In this document: positions 33,498 to 43,594 of the stretch, piece by piece | Position numbering within the stretch: position 1 is the first letter of the stretch | Layout: each line of letters opens with the position of its first letter | Source: Phytopseudomonas straminea | Lineage (GTDB): Bacteria > Pseudomonadota > Gammaproteobacteria > Pseudomonadales > Pseudomonadaceae | Direction of reading: 5' to 3' | Length of the DNA: 64,000 bases | Assembly (NCBI RefSeq): GCF_900112645.1 | Contig: NZ_FOMO01000002.1 | Location: 713,424 to 777,423, forward strand | Notes under the pieces: model-generated | What the model saw: the letters and a program-made list of their open reading frames with translations, nothing else | What the model was told of the DNA's origin: nothing | Databases searched by the model: none | Made by a program: the position numbers and the translations under genes

Positions 33498-33871
33498 GGC
33501 ATACGCACACGAAATTCTTTATCGAAATTAACCACCAGATCGATGTTCTCGATCAGGTGCTCACGTTTTTCATACTTGAGGTGGGCAAGAAACTCGTTGC
33601 CATCCTGGGTCACCTTAAGTGCGTCCTGCATGTTCAGGTCGCGGATGCTGTTGACCGTCATGCCACGGCTGACGTGGCTGTAGAAATCGCCCACCGTCCT
33701 GACTTCCTGCAGGCGGTCGGTTTCCACGGAGGTGATGATCTTTTCCATCGACATGTAGTCGAGGTAATGCGGTACCACCTTGAACGCCGTGCTAGCCAGA
33801 AACGCCACGACAGCCAGTACCACCAGCCAACTGACGATCGACAAGCCCTGCTGCGAGCGTGCGAATTTCAT
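33494..33871 (-). CDS. DUF4845 family membrane-anchored protein
   Basis: About 125 residues. A short basic head with [33 protein letters not shown] makes a single N-terminal membrane anchor reminiscent of a pilin-like prepeptide; the rest is a small soluble domain ([24 protein letters not shown]). It occupies the conserved slot between lepB and rnc, as in P. aeruginosa. GGGG lies six bases before ATG 33871, which I prefer over ATG 33877. The function is unknown. Confidence 0.85.
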   Translation of the reverse strand: MKFARSQQGLSIVSWLVVLAVVAFLASTAFKVVPHYLDYMSMEKIITSVETDRLQEVRTVGDFYSHVSRGMTVNSIRDLNMQDALKVTQDGNEFLAHLKYEKREHLIENIDLVVNFDKEFRVRMP

Positions 33872-33977
33872 GTTCATCCCCAAAAGTATCCAGATAGTCC
33901 GATGCGCTTCGCGCGCATGACAAGACTATAGATAGCTGGCGGCGTCGTATTGAACGGCGCCGCAAATTTTCATCAGA

Positions 33978-34832
33978 TCAGTGAATGAGCCCGACACGGG
34001 AGAAGTTCGGCAGGGTCTTGAACTTCGGATCCGGCCAGCTCATCCAGATGGCGAACGCCTTGCCGACGATGTTGCGATCCGGAACCATGCCCAGTACGTC
34101 TTTGGGGATATTCGGGTCGTTCCAGTAACGGCTGTCGTTGGAGTTGTCGCGGTTGTCGCCCATCATGAAGTAGTGCCCTTCAGGAATGGTCCACTCCTTG
34201 CCGGGCTCGGCACGGTAGCGGGTCATCTCCTTGCGGATGCGGTGCTCCACATCGCCCAGGCGCTCGTTGTACAGCGTGGCGCTGCCAAGGCTGCCCGGCT
34301 CTTCGCCAATCAGTTGCTCGGCCACCGGCTTGTCATTGATGAACAGGCGCTTGTCACTGCTGTAGCGCACGTGATCACCCGGCAGGCCGATGACGCGCTT
34401 GATGTAGTTGACGTTGGGGTCGCTCGGGTAGCGGAACACCATGACGTCGCCGCGCTGCGGGTCGCCGACTTCAATCACCTTGGTGTCCAGCACCGGCAGG
34501 CGAATGCCGTAGGCAAACTTGTTGACCAGGATGAAATCGCCGACTTCCAGAGTCGGGATCATCGAGCCGGATGGAATCTGGAACGGCTCAACCAGAAAGG
34601 AGCGCAGCACCAGCACGATGGCCAGCACTGGAAAGAACGACTTGCCGTACTCGACCAGCAAGGGTTCCTTGTTGAGCTTCTCGACCACTGCGTCGTCGAC
34701 TTGCTCGACCTTGCCCTGGTAGCTGGCAATCGCTGCACGACGCCGCGGCGCCAGGAATACCAGGTCGAACAAGGCCAGGGTGCCACACACGGCGACGGCA
34801 ATGACCAGCAACAGCGGAAAATTGAATGACAT
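33978..34832 (-). CDS. lepB: Signal peptidase I
   Basis: A 284-residue inner-membrane peptidase that cleaves Sec and Tat signal peptides. Two N-terminal membrane helices (residues 5-25 and 60-80) precede the catalytic Ser in IPSGSMIPTL near residue 91 and the catalytic Lys in VNYIKRVIGLPGD near residue 146. MGDNRDNSNDSRYW is box E. The length and order are complete. It lies five bases after lepA. Confidence 0.97.
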   Translation of the reverse strand: MSFNFPLLLVIAVAVCGTLALFDLVFLAPRRRAAIASYQGKVEQVDDAVVEKLNKEPLLVEYGKSFFPVLAIVLVLRSFLVEPFQIPSGSMIPTLEVGDFILVNKFAYGIRLPVLDTKVIEVGDPQRGDVMVFRYPSDPNVNYIKRVIGLPGDHVRYSSDKRLFINDKPVAEQLIGEEPGSLGSATLYNERLGDVEHRIRKEMTRYRAEPGKEWTIPEGHYFMMGDNRDNSNDSRYWNDPNIPKDVLGMVPDRNIVGKAFAIWMSWPDPKFKTLPNFSRVGLIH

Positions 34833-34837
34833 AGGCC

Positions 34838-36637
34838 CTAGCTATCCAACTTGAGTACAGCAAGGAAGGCTTCCTGTGGAATCTCCACGTTCCCCACCTG
34901 CTTCATGCGCTTCTTACCGGCCTTCTGCTTCTCCAGCAGTTTGCGCTTACGGCTCACGTCACCGCCGTAGCACTTGGCCAGAACGTTCTTTCTCAATGCC
35001 TTGACAGTGGTTCGCGCCACGATCTGACCGCCAATGGCTGCCTGGATCGCCACGTCGAACATCTGCCGAGGAATCAGGTCCTTCATCTTCTCGGTCAACT
35101 GACGCCCTTTGTAGTGGGCGTTGTCACGGTGCACGATCAGTGCCAGCGCATCGACCTTGTCGCCGTTGATCAACACGTCCAGCTTGACCAGATTGGCCGA
35201 CTGGTAACGGTCGAAATGATAATCCAGCGAGGCATAGCCACGGCTGGTGGATTTCAGACGGTCGAAGAAGTCGAGCACCACTTCGTTCATCGGAAGGTCG
35301 TAGCGAACCTGAACCTGGGTGCCTAGGAACTGCATGTCACGCTGCACGCCGCGCTTTTCGATGCACAGGGTGATGACGTTGCCCAGATGTTCCTGCGGAA
35401 CCAGGATCGTGGCTTGTACGATCGGCTCACGGAAATCTTCGACCGAGGACACATCCGGCAGCTTCGACGGGTTGTCAACGTAAATGGTTTCACCGGTCTT
35501 GAGCACGACCTCGAAAATAACGCTCGGCGCCGTGGTAATCAGGTCCAGGTCGTATTCGCGCTCGAGGCGCTCCTGGATGATTTCCATGTGCAGCATGCCC
35601 AGGAAGCCGCAACGGAAGCCAAAGCCGAGGGCGTCGGAGCTTTCCGGCAGATACTGCAGGGACGAATCATTGAGGGTCAGCTTCTGCAGGGCGTCGCGGA
35701 AGTCCTCGAAATCATCGGAGCTGACCGGGAACAGGCCTGCGTAAACCTGCGGCTGGATGCGTTTGAAGCCCGGCAGCATCTCCACATCGGGCGTCGAGCT
35801 CAAGGTCAGGGTGTCGCCCACCGGCGCACCGTGAATGTCCTTGATGCTGGCGATGATGAAGCCCACTTCGCCGGCCTTGAGGTCGGCGGTAGCCGTGTGC
35901 TTGGGATTGAACACCCCGACGCTGTCGACCAGGTGCACCTTGCCGGTGGACTTGACCAGAATCTTGTCGCCCTTCTTGACGCGACCGTGGCGCACGCGCA
36001 CCAGGGACACGACGCCCAGGTAGTTGTCGAACCAGGAGTCGATGATCAGCGCCTGCAGCGGCGCCTCGATCTCGCCGGTCGGCGCTGGAATCGCCTGCAC
36101 CAGACGCTCGAGCACCTCATCCACGCCCATGCCGCTCTTGGCACTGCAGGCTACGGCGTCGCTGGCGTCGATACCGATGATCTTCTCGATCTCGTCCTTG
36201 ACGCGATCGGGGTCTGCCTGCGGCAGGTCCATCTTGTTCAGCACAGGCATGACTTCCAGGCCCTGCTCGATGGCGGTGTAGCAGTTGGCGACCGACTGCG
36301 CTTCCACGCCCTGCCCCGCATCGACTACCAGCAGCGCACCTTCACAGGCCGCCAGCGAGCGGCTCACCTCATAGGTGAAGTCGACGTGACCGGGCGTATC
36401 GATGAAGTTCAGCTGGTAGGTAATGCCGTCCTTCGCCTTGTAGTACAGGGTGACGCTGTGGGCCTTGATGGTGATGCCGCGCTCACGCTCCAGGTCCATG
36501 GAATCGAGAACCTGAGCCTCCATCTCGCGCGCGGTCAGGCCGCCGCACATCTGGATGAAACGGTCAGCCAGCGTCGACTTGCCGTGGTCAATGTGGGCAA
36601 TGATGGAAAAATTGCGGATATGACTCAGGTCACTCAC
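34838..36637 (-). CDS. lepA: Elongation factor 4 (back-translocase LepA)
   Basis: A 599-residue ribosome-bound GTPase. G1 [13 protein letters not shown] is near residue 15, switch [14 protein letters not shown] near residue 78 and NKMDLP near residue 132; the LepA-specific C-terminal domain begins around residue 490 ([21 protein letters not shown]). I chose the GTG at 36637 because it gives [19 protein letters not shown] and the exact family length; longer forms add sequence not typical of LepA. It leads the lepA-lepB-DUF4845-rnc-era-recO-pdxJ series. Confidence 0.97.
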   Translation of the reverse strand: MSDLSHIRNFSIIAHIDHGKSTLADRFIQMCGGLTAREMEAQVLDSMDLERERGITIKAHSVTLYYKAKDGITYQLNFIDTPGHVDFTYEVSRSLAACEGALLVVDAGQGVEAQSVANCYTAIEQGLEVMPVLNKMDLPQADPDRVKDEIEKIIGIDASDAVACSAKSGMGVDEVLERLVQAIPAPTGEIEAPLQALIIDSWFDNYLGVVSLVRVRHGRVKKGDKILVKSTGKVHLVDSVGVFNPKHTATADLKAGEVGFIIASIKDIHGAPVGDTLTLSSTPDVEMLPGFKRIQPQVYAGLFPVSSDDFEDFRDALQKLTLNDSSLQYLPESSDALGFGFRCGFLGMLHMEIIQERLEREYDLDLITTAPSVIFEVVLKTGETIYVDNPSKLPDVSSVEDFREPIVQATILVPQEHLGNVITLCIEKRGVQRDMQFLGTQVQVRYDLPMNEVVLDFFDRLKSTSRGYASLDYHFDRYQSANLVKLDVLINGDKVDALALIVHRDNAHYKGRQLTEKMKDLIPRQMFDVAIQAAIGGQIVARTTVKALRKNVLAKCYGGDVSRKRKLLEKQKAGKKRMKQVGNVEIPQEAFLAVLKLDS

Positions 36638-36828
36638 AGGACAACACTCGAAAAAGGGCGCAGGCGAATGCCTGCCGAAAATAGCCGCGAAGTTTACCCG
36701 AGTGGTTGCCCCCACGTCACGTCAGGACAAGCGCACGAGCGCAGTAATTGAATGCCGGGTCGGCTCACCTGCCTGCAATGGCAGAGATTTCCCATGCAGC
36801 TCTTCATAGGAAGGCAGTGAGGCAGGCA

Positions 36829-36855
36829 TAAAAAAGGGCGACTTTCGTCGCCCTT
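36829..36855 (-). terminator. Intrinsic terminator after mucD
   Basis: On the minus strand AAGGGCGAC pairs perfectly with GTCGCCCTT around GAAA, followed by six to seven Ts (the A-run at 36829-36835 on the plus strand). It ends the algU-mucABD transcript; the rest of the 242-base gap to lepA (36638-36828) shows no ORF and should contain the lepA promoter. Confidence 0.92.
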
Positions 36856-36879
36856 CTTCACCCTGACTTACTGACGCTA

Positions 36880-38319
36880 TTACTCAGCCAGCTTGAAGGT
36901 GATAAAGCTTGCACGCCCCTGACGCAGCACGCGCATCGACACCGAACGATTCTTCGGCAGCGATTGCGCCACCTCGGTGAAGTTCTTCGCCGAGCTGATC
37001 GCCTGGTTGTTCAGGTGAGTGATCACGTCGCCCGGACGCAGGCCAATCAGCGCCGCCGGACCATCCTGAACTTCACGAATCACCACGCCACCGCGCAGAT
37101 CAAGGGCCTTTTTCTGCTCGTCGGTCAGTTCGGCAACACTGACACCCAGGCGATTGCTGCTGCGCTCGGCACTTGGCGCCGCGTCGTCGGTGGCTTCGTC
37201 GCCGTCATCGGCAGGCATGGTGCCGACCGCCACTTTCAGCGTCTTGCGCGAACCTTCGCGAACGATTTCCAGATTGGCCTTGGTGCCCGGCTTCAGGGCA
37301 CCAACCAGATGCGGCAGGTCGGCGGACATGATGATTGGCTTGCCATCGAGACTGAGGATCACGTCCCCCACCTGCAGGCCACCCTTGGCTGCCGGGCCAT
37401 CTTCGAGCACCTGAGCAACCAGCGCACCTGCCGGCTTGTCGAGACCGAAGGACTCGGCCAGATCCTTGTTCACTTCCTGGATCACCACGCCCAGCCAGCC
37501 GCGGCTAACCTTGCCGCTGGCCTTGAGCTGGTCGGCCACATCCATCGCCACGCTCATAGGAATGGCGAAAGACAGGCCCATGAAGCCACCTGAACGGGTG
37601 AAGATCTGCGAGTTGATGCCAACCACTTCGCCATCCAGGTTGAACAGCGGACCACCGGAATTACCCGGGTTGATCGCCACGTCAGTCTGGATGAACGGCA
37701 CGTAGCTTTCGTTCGGCAGGCTGCGGCCCTTGGCACTGACGATACCGGCGGTGACCGAATGATCGAAGCCGAACGGCGAACCGATGGCCAGCACCCACTC
37801 ACCGACCTTGAGGTTGTCGGAGTTACCCAGCTTAACGGTGGGTAGGTCATTGGCCTCGACTTTGAGCAGCGCCACATCGCTGCGCGGATCGGTACCGATC
37901 AGCTTGGCTTCCAGCTCGCTGCGGTCGGACAGACGCACGATGATTTCATCGGCATCGGCCACCACATGATTGTTGGTCAGGATGTAGCCATCCTTGGAGA
38001 TGATGAAGCCCGAGCCCAGCGACTGCGCCTCACGCTGCCGACCACCGCCACCTGGCGCACGCGGCTGCTGGGGAATGCTGCGCTCGAAGAACTCGCGGAA
38101 CATCGGCGGCAGACCTTCCAGATCCGGAACGGAAAGCCCGCCATTACTGGCGACGGCATTCGGCACTTTCTGCCGCGTGCTGATATTGACCACGGCAGGT
38201 GAAGCCGCCTCGACCAAGGGGGTGAAGTCCGGCAGTTGCGCATGCGCCGCCACCGACTGCCCCATCAGAAACACCGCGAACAACGCGGCAGCGTATTTTT
38301 TCAGGCTAGGCATCGACAT
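36880..38319 (-). CDS. mucD: Periplasmic serine protease MucD (DegP/HtrA family)
   Basis: A 479-residue periplasmic protease and chaperone that limits AlgU activation by degrading misfolded envelope proteins. A signal peptide (ALFAVFLMGQSVAAHA) is followed by the trypsin-like domain: His in LTNNHVVADAD, Asp in RSDVALLKV, Ser in NPGNSGGPLF. Two PDZ domains follow (from about residue 265 and residue 390, each with GDVI motifs). I chose the ATG at 38319; ATG 38313 is also possible. It follows mucB after only 96 bases, where P. aeruginosa has mucC. Confidence 0.96.
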   Translation of the reverse strand: MSMPSLKKYAAALFAVFLMGQSVAAHAQLPDFTPLVEAASPAVVNISTRQKVPNAVASNGGLSVPDLEGLPPMFREFFERSIPQQPRAPGGGGRQREAQSLGSGFIISKDGYILTNNHVVADADEIIVRLSDRSELEAKLIGTDPRSDVALLKVEANDLPTVKLGNSDNLKVGEWVLAIGSPFGFDHSVTAGIVSAKGRSLPNESYVPFIQTDVAINPGNSGGPLFNLDGEVVGINSQIFTRSGGFMGLSFAIPMSVAMDVADQLKASGKVSRGWLGVVIQEVNKDLAESFGLDKPAGALVAQVLEDGPAAKGGLQVGDVILSLDGKPIIMSADLPHLVGALKPGTKANLEIVREGSRKTLKVAVGTMPADDGDEATDDAAPSAERSSNRLGVSVAELTDEQKKALDLRGGVVIREVQDGPAALIGLRPGDVITHLNNQAISSAKNFTEVAQSLPKNRSVSMRVLRQGRASFITFKLAE

Positions 38320-38344
38320 TGCAGTTTCTTCCCCATCCAGAACA

Positions 38345-38364
38345 AACGAGGCCCCTGCGGGGCC
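38345..38364 (-). terminator. Short stem-loop between mucB and mucD
   Basis: On the minus strand GGCCCC pairs with GGGGCC over a three-base loop, followed by a weak T-rich stretch (TCGTTTGTT). It could attenuate transcription into mucD. It lies where mucC is found in P. aeruginosa. Confidence 0.35.
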
Positions 38365-38415
38365 ATTGGTACAACATACGGGTGGCACATCGGCCTTGAT
38401 TCGTTTCGTCGATTG

Positions 38416-39369
38416 CTACCGAGCAGCATGCATGTCTGCGGCTCGCATCGACATGGCGATACGCTCCGCGGTCCCCAACGGAATTTCGCCCACCACTGTA
38501 ACCATGACATCACCATCATCGGTTGTCAGGCGCCGCGAAACCGCCACGGTAGGACCCAGCTGATTGCGGGCATCTGCCACAGCAGCATCATGCAGGGGTT
38601 CGAGGAAGACGGAAAAACGCGCCAGGCCGTCATCATAGACCAGGCAATCAACGCTATCGCTGGATACAGGGCTACGCTGCTGAGTCACGGCACTGAGGCT
38701 GAAACCCGGGGGCAACCACTCCGAATGCCAGGACTCCACCAACGGCGTGCGCGCCTTGACGACCCGCACAGGCGAACAGTCGGTGGATGGCTGCAGCACG
38801 GAGGCTGGCTGCGTATCGGCGGTATCCAACTGGGTAAACTGAAAACGCTCGAGCAGTTCGCCGCGGTTATTGACCAGCAGCGACTTGAGCGGCAAACCGG
38901 TTTCCTTGTCCACGTACAGCTGAACGCCATAGCGATGCTGATCACGAGGAACCAGACCGAGAACCACGGCAGAACGCCCCGCTACACGGGACTCCCCATC
39001 GAGGCGCAGCTCGTACCATTGCTCTATCTGTTTGGCATCAAGGCCATGGGCAGGCCAGGCTTGCTCATCGACCACCGCAGAAGCGATAGGCCCATTGACG
39101 CACTGCGCCTGACCATTGATCCGAAGCATTTCCTGGGGCGTGCCGTCGAGCTGCAACAACCGCTCACGCACAGAACCACCCGGCTCGACCTGACGCCAGA
39201 TACTGTGAGTAGAAAAATTACCGTTGCGTTCGTAAACGAAGGTGCCTTGGAAGCTTTGCTTGCTTTCGGCCTGACTCAGCCTCTGCAACCATCCCTGCGC
39301 ATCAGCGGCTATGGCAGGGGTTGCCAAAATACCGCTGAGCACCAGGGACGTGATGAGAATGCAGCGCAT
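38416..39369 (-). CDS. mucB: Sigma-factor regulatory protein MucB (RseB family)
   Basis: A 317-residue periplasmic protein that binds the anti-sigma factor MucA and shields it from proteolysis. A signal peptide (ILITSLVLSGILATPAIA) is followed by the RseB lipid-binding N-domain (QSFQGTFVYERNG) and the C-terminal domain (LVYDDGLARFSVFLEPL, VVGEIPLGTAERIAMSM). It is 11 bases downstream of mucA. The length is as expected. Confidence 0.95.
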   Translation of the reverse strand: MRCILITSLVLSGILATPAIAADAQGWLQRLSQAESKQSFQGTFVYERNGNFSTHSIWRQVEPGGSVRERLLQLDGTPQEMLRINGQAQCVNGPIASAVVDEQAWPAHGLDAKQIEQWYELRLDGESRVAGRSAVVLGLVPRDQHRYGVQLYVDKETGLPLKSLLVNNRGELLERFQFTQLDTADTQPASVLQPSTDCSPVRVVKARTPLVESWHSEWLPPGFSLSAVTQQRSPVSSDSVDCLVYDDGLARFSVFLEPLHDAAVADARNQLGPTVAVSRRLTTDDGDVMVTVVGEIPLGTAERIAMSMRAADMHAAR

Positions 39370-39380
39370 ACACGTAGATC

Positions 39381-39971
39381 TTAACGCTCTTCTACACTCG
39401 CAGACCGAGCGAAAGGCAGAGCGTTCTCAGCAGCGCCTGGGGCAGACTGCTGACCATGCTGACGCAAGTACTCAGGCAGACGCTGTTCGTGCCAGCCTTC
39501 ACCTTCGGCAGAAACGGTTTCTACGGCCGGCTGCTCATCCGAAGTCTTGAAGCCTGCCAGAATGGCCGGTCCCTGAGCTTGCGGCAGTGCGATGGCAGGC
39601 TGATCCTGCTGCGCCAACTGGGCACCAGAAACATCATCCTGATTGTAGAAACGTACGCCAGCCAGCACGGCAACCGTCACGGTTGCAGCTACTGCGACGC
39701 GACCTAGGCTACGCCACGGACCACGCACGACCTTTTCTTGTGCAACGACTGGAGTTTCATCGTTTTCCAAGGCCGCAGAAACGGCTGCAGCGATGTCCAG
39801 TTTCGGCACGAGCAAGTCCTTGTGCATCGCGGCGCGAGCTACCTGGTAACGCGACCAGGTGGCACGCAGTTCAGCATCGTTGCTCGCACCGAGCACACGC
39901 CGAAGTTCAAGTTCATCCGCTTCGTTATCCATCACCGCGGACAGCGATTCCTGCAGGGCTTCACGACTCAT
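39381..39971 (-). CDS. mucA: Anti-sigma factor MucA
   Basis: A 196-residue single-pass inner-membrane protein that sequesters AlgU. The cytoplasmic N-domain MSREALQESLSAVMDNEADELELRRVL binds the sigma factor; the membrane segment VAVAATVTVAVLAGVRFY is near residues 95-115; the periplasmic part ends ENALPFARSASVEER. The frame is intact, so there is no sign of a mucoid-type truncation. GAGAGGA precedes the ATG at 39971; codons further upstream overlap algU. Confidence 0.95.
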   Translation of the reverse strand: MSREALQESLSAVMDNEADELELRRVLGASNDAELRATWSRYQVARAAMHKDLLVPKLDIAAAVSAALENDETPVVAQEKVVRGPWRSLGRVAVAATVTVAVLAGVRFYNQDDVSGAQLAQQDQPAIALPQAQGPAILAGFKTSDEQPAVETVSAEGEGWHEQRLPEYLRQHGQQSAPGAAENALPFARSASVEER

Positions 39972-40002
39972 AGCGGTTCCTCTCTTGGCTGTCGCCGCTG
40001 TC

Positions 40003-40584
40003 TCAGGCTTCCTGCAACAAGGGTTGCAGGGACTTGTCGATGGCTTCACGCGCCCGAAAGATTCGCGAACGCACGGTACCAACTGGACATTGCATGACGC
40101 TCGCAATGTCTTCATAACTCAGACCATCAAATTCACGTAACGTTAGCGCCGTTCGTAAATCTTCTGGCAGTTGCTGGATGCTTCGATGCACGGTGGCTTC
40201 GATTTCATCCCTCAACAGGGCACGCTCGGGAGATTCGATATCCTTGAGGGCGTGGTCGCCATCATAGAACTCGGCATCCTCTGCACTTACGTCGTTGTCC
40301 GGCGGCCGGCGGCCACGAGAAACGAGATGATTCTTCGCCGTGTTGATGGCGATACGGTACAGCCATGTATAGAACGCACTGTCACCGCGAAAGTTTCCAA
40401 GTGCCCGATAAGCTTTTACAAAAGCTTCCTGGGCGACATCCTGAGCTTCATGGGTGTCGTGCACGAATCGCACGATCAACCCGAGAATCTTGTGCTGATA
40501 CTTCAGCACCAACAGATCGAATGCTCGCTTGTCACCGCGCTGCACGCGCTCGACCAGCTGCTGATCTTCTTCCTGGGTTAGCAT
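40003..40584 (-). CDS. algU: RNA polymerase sigma factor AlgU (AlgT, sigma-22)
   Basis: A 193-residue ECF (RpoE-like) sigma factor for envelope stress and, in many pseudomonads, alginate and osmotic-stress genes. Region 2 holds DTHEAQDVAQEAFVKAYRAL and GDSAFYTWLYRIAINTAKN; region 4 holds LREFDGLSYEDIASVMQCPV and the RSRIFRAREAI helix. GAGGAG just before the ATG at 40584 fixes the start. It leads the algU-mucA-mucB-mucD operon and appears to read itself from the AlgU-type promoter just upstream. Confidence 0.97.
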   Translation of the reverse strand: MLTQEEDQQLVERVQRGDKRAFDLLVLKYQHKILGLIVRFVHDTHEAQDVAQEAFVKAYRALGNFRGDSAFYTWLYRIAINTAKNHLVSRGRRPPDNDVSAEDAEFYDGDHALKDIESPERALLRDEIEATVHRSIQQLPEDLRTALTLREFDGLSYEDIASVMQCPVGTVRSRIFRAREAIDKSLQPLLQEA

Positions 40585-40643
40585 GAATACTCCTCGTTGA
40601 GCCCGTAGGAGGTCTGCACCTGCCAGAAGATCGATCTGCCGAA

Positions 40644-40670
40644 ATAGACTCGACTCATATGCAAAAGTTC
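40644..40670 (-). promoter_or_regulatory. AlgU-type autoregulatory promoter
   Basis: On the minus strand GAACTT (40670-40665) and TCTAT (40648-40644) are separated by exactly 16 bases, matching the AlgU/sigma-E consensus GAACTT-N16/17-TCTRA in the -35 box, the spacing and the start of the -10 box. It lies about 60 bases before the algU start. Confidence 0.75.
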
Positions 40671-41157
40671 TCTCCCCTACGAACAAGCTTCCCACAAAAC
40701 ATTTTTGGTTTTGCACGAAACCACGCACCAGGGCACTGCCTGCTGCGCGAATTGTCTTTAGATCACCTGACGAGCGGAATCGAATCGCACAATCGCTTCG
40801 CTCACTTACTCGCCAGACACATTTCCCTCTCCGGGGCGACTCCGCTATAGAACCCTGCCTCATGACAAAGTTCATACCGGTTTCAGCGGAGAAAATGCAG
40901 CTCCAACAAGGCGACCAGCTACGCAGGCATATCGCCATCCCGACACGATACACGTTCCACGCTGCGCTACCTACCGGGCCGGCTATTGTGCCGTTGGCTC
41001 CCTCTATATACTAGAGTCCGCCGAGCCCCAGCCGTGGTCCTGCAAGCCCCTGTTGCCAGCATGTGCGTAGCCGGTCGGAGTACCCACCAGCACAAGCAAT
41101 AGCTGACTGTCGAGGAACGCTCCTTCAGCTGCACGCCACCCAGTGGAACCCATAATA
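40671..41157. other. algU-nadB divergent intergenic region
   Basis: With the promoter above, the gap between algU and nadB is 573 bases and less GC-rich than its surroundings. Short ORFs in it (such as 40659-40850) lack ribosome sites and protein-like composition. I could not support further promoters, although P. aeruginosa has several for algU. It must also hold the nadB promoter. Confidence 0.5.
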
Positions 41158-42774
41158 ATGAGCCAACACTTTAAGCACGATGTTGTAATTATCGGCAGCG
41201 GAGCCGCCGGCCTTACCCTGGCGCTGACACTTCCCGACAATCTGCACATCGCCGTGCTGAGCAAGGGCGAGCTGACCAATGGCTCGACCTACTGGGCCCA
41301 AGGTGGCGTCGCCGCTGTACTGGATCACAGCGACACCGTTGACTCCCATGTCGATGACACCCTCAACGCCGGTGCCGGCCTGTGTCGTGAAGACGCTGTA
41401 CGCTTTACCGTGGAGCATAGCCGTGAAGCAATAGAGTGGCTGATCGAGCAAGGTGTGCCCTTTACTCGTGATGACGAACATGACCGCGAAGACGGCGGTT
41501 ACGAATTTCACCTGACCCGCGAGGGCGGCCACAGCCACCGGCGCATCATTCATGCCGCCGACGCCACCGGCGCAGCCATCTTCAATACGCTGCTCGAACG
41601 CACCCGCGAGCGAGGCAATATCACGCTGCTGGAACAGCGAGTCGCGGTGGACCTGATTACCGAGCACAAGCTGGGCCGCAAAGGCCGTCGCTGCCTGGGC
41701 GCCTACGTGCTCAACCGGCGCAGCGGCGAGGTGGATACCCACCATGCGCGTTTCGTGATTCTCGCCACTGGCGGCGCAGCCAAGGTCTATCTCTATACCA
41801 GCAACCCCGACGGCGCCTGTGGCGACGGCATCGCCATGGCCTGGCGCGCCGGCTGCCGGGTCGGCAATCTGGAATTCAACCAATTCCACCCCACCTGCCT
41901 TTATCACCCGCAGGCCAAGAGCTTTCTGATTACCGAGGCACTGCGCGGCGAAGGCGCTCTGCTGCGCCTGCCCAACGGCGAGCGTTTCATGCCGCGCTTC
42001 GATCCCCGCGAGGAACTGGCGCCACGGGACATCGTGGCCCGCGCCATCGACCACGAGATGAAGCGCCTGGGTATCGACTGCGTCTACCTGGATATCAGCC
42101 ACAAGCCGGCGGACTTCGTCAGAAACCACTTCCCGACCGTCTACCAGCGCTGCCTGGAGTTCGGCATCGACATCACCTGCCAGCCCATCCCCGTGGTGCC
42201 TGCCGCTCATTACACCTGCGGCGGCGTGCTGGTCGATCAGGCCGGGCGCAGCGACGTGGAAGGCCTTTATGCCATCGGCGAAACCAGCTTCACAGGCCTG
42301 CATGGCGCCAATCGCATGGCCAGCAACTCGCTGCTCGAATGTTTCGTGTATGCCCGCTCGGCCGCTGCCGACATCGTCGCGAACCTAGACAAAGTGGCGA
42401 TGCCGGCCGACCTACCCTCCTGGGACGCCAGCCAGGTCACCGACTCGGACGAGGACGTGATCATCGCCCACAACTGGGATGAGCTGCGGCGCTTCATGTG
42501 GGATTACGTAGGGATCGTGCGCACCACCAAACGCCTGCAGCGCGCCCAGCACCGTGTGCGCCTGCTGCTCGACGAGATCGACGAGTTCTACAGCAACTAT
42601 AAGGTCAGCCGGGACCTGATCGAGCTACGCAACCTGGCTCAGGTGGCCGAGCTGATGATTCTCTCCGCCATGGCGCGCAAGGAATCGCGAGGGCTGCACT
42701 ACACCCTGGATTACCCGGGCCTGCTGCCCGACGCGCAGGACACTATTCTGCAACCCGCCAACGCTGACGGCTGA
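41158..42774 (+). CDS. nadB: L-aspartate oxidase
   Basis: A 538-residue FAD enzyme making iminoaspartate in NAD synthesis. The FAD-binding motif [15 protein letters not shown] is near residue 10, the active-site region [16 protein letters not shown] near residue 120, and [14 protein letters not shown] and [20 protein letters not shown] are family signatures. The ATG at 41158 gives [15 protein letters not shown]; a GTG at 41143 is also in frame. It is divergent from algU, as in other Pseudomonas, and overlaps a convergent gene by 32 bases at its end. Confidence 0.97.
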   Translation: MSQHFKHDVVIIGSGAAGLTLALTLPDNLHIAVLSKGELTNGSTYWAQGGVAAVLDHSDTVDSHVDDTLNAGAGLCREDAVRFTVEHSREAIEWLIEQGVPFTRDDEHDREDGGYEFHLTREGGHSHRRIIHAADATGAAIFNTLLERTRERGNITLLEQRVAVDLITEHKLGRKGRRCLGAYVLNRRSGEVDTHHARFVILATGGAAKVYLYTSNPDGACGDGIAMAWRAGCRVGNLEFNQFHPTCLYHPQAKSFLITEALRGEGALLRLPNGERFMPRFDPREELAPRDIVARAIDHEMKRLGIDCVYLDISHKPADFVRNHFPTVYQRCLEFGIDITCQPIPVVPAAHYTCGGVLVDQAGRSDVEGLYAIGETSFTGLHGANRMASNSLLECFVYARSAAADIVANLDKVAMPADLPSWDASQVTDSDEDVIIAHNWDELRRFMWDYVGIVRTTKRLQRAQHRVRLLLDEIDEFYSNYKVSRDLIELRNLAQVAELMILSAMARKESRGLHYTLDYPGLLPDAQDTILQPANADG

Positions 42775-43195
42775 ACTTCAGGCGTACCCGCAGGCGTCGA
42801 TGCATGTCCTGCGGCATGGCGTCGGCAGCAATACAAAGGCTGCGGGTAAACCAGTGGCCCGGCAGACGATAACGCACGATGACCAGCCAGGGCAGCGCCA
42901 TACTGTCCGGCTGCAGGGTAATTGGTTGCCATTGCCCATCGCGCCCCGCCAACTGCCAGCCCTCGTCGTCATGACGCAACCGCTTGAACACGGCCGGATG
43001 GGTCAGCAGCACCTGCCTGGGAAGCACCCAGGCGGCATGGCCGGCACAGGCGAGTGCGGCGAGCAGGCGCGCCCACAAGGGAATCTCGACGAGTAGCAAA
43101 GCCAGCAGCGCCAGGGCCTGGGCGCACAGGTAGATTTCCAGCAGCCGCCGCGACGGCCGCCAGTCACATTCGAAGCGTTTACTTGGGCTGGACAC
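42743..43195 (-). CDS. YgfX-family membrane protein (CptA-like)
   Basis: A 150-residue protein with two adjacent hydrophobic segments near residues 22-60 ([18 protein letters not shown] and [17 protein letters not shown]) followed by a soluble tail with [16 protein letters not shown]. This is the YgfX/CptA pattern, and the gene overlaps the upstream sdhE gene by 17 bases, the usual pairing. In E. coli the pair was once proposed as a toxin-antitoxin system (CptAB); SdhE is now known as a flavinylation factor. Its 3' end lies inside nadB on the other strand. Confidence 0.8.
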   Translation of the reverse strand: MSSPSKRFECDWRPSRRLLEIYLCAQALALLALLLVEIPLWARLLAALACAGHAAWVLPRQVLLTHPAVFKRLRHDDEGWQLAGRDGQWQPITLQPDSMALPWLVIVRYRLPGHWFTRSLCIAADAMPQDMHRRLRVRLKFSRQRWRVAE

Positions 43196-43433
43196 GATCC
43201 AGAATCATGCGAACGATGTGGCGCAGATCGGCATCCTCGGGCTCGCCACGCTGCATGAACCAGCCAAACATGTCCTGATCCTCGCACTCGAGCAGCTTGC
43301 GGTAGCGGGCGCGGTCCTCTTCGTCGAGCGTGGCATAAACCTCCTGCACGAAAGGCACCAGCAACACGTCCAGCTCCAGCATGCCGCGCCGGCTGTGCCA
43401 GAAAAGGCGATTGAGTTCAACGGCGTCGACCAT
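43179..43433 (-). CDS. sdhE: FAD assembly factor SdhE
   Basis: An 84-residue small helical protein that promotes covalent FAD attachment to succinate dehydrogenase. The RGMLELD motif is at about residues 16-22, and the rest ([23 protein letters not shown]) matches SdhE/YgfY. It is followed with a 17-base overlap by the YgfX-like gene. It lies between nadB and ygfZ on the opposite strand. Confidence 0.95.
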   Translation of the reverse strand: MVDAVELNRLFWHSRRGMLELDVLLVPFVQEVYATLDEEDRARYRKLLECEDQDMFGWFMQRGEPEDADLRHIVRMILDRVQPK

Positions 43434-43594
43434 GGCAGTGCTCCTCGGAAAAAAGGCCGGCAGTATACCAACAGCAACCGAGCGGATCAGCGTCGCCGCG
43501 GTAATTGACCGGCGGCGCTTTTTTGCCTGTAGCTAGACGCTTGCCGCTGCTCTTATCATGGCCTCCTCATTCTTTACCCACGATTGTCCTGACC

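Noticed and set aside
35387..36751. A 454-codon plus-strand frame antisense to lepA
   Set aside because: Complementary to a highly conserved gene, and the translation has no recognisable domain.
39381..39971. A mucoid-type (mucA22-like) frameshift in mucA
   Set aside because: The reading frame is intact through the membrane segment to the normal C-terminus.
40659..40850. A 63-codon frame in the algU-nadB gap
   Set aside because: It overlaps the AlgU-type promoter, lacks an RBS, and its composition is not protein-like.
43179..43433. Reading the SdhE/YgfX pair as a toxin-antitoxin system (CptAB)
   Set aside because: SdhE with the RGMLELD motif is established as a flavinylation factor; nothing here supports an antitoxin role.
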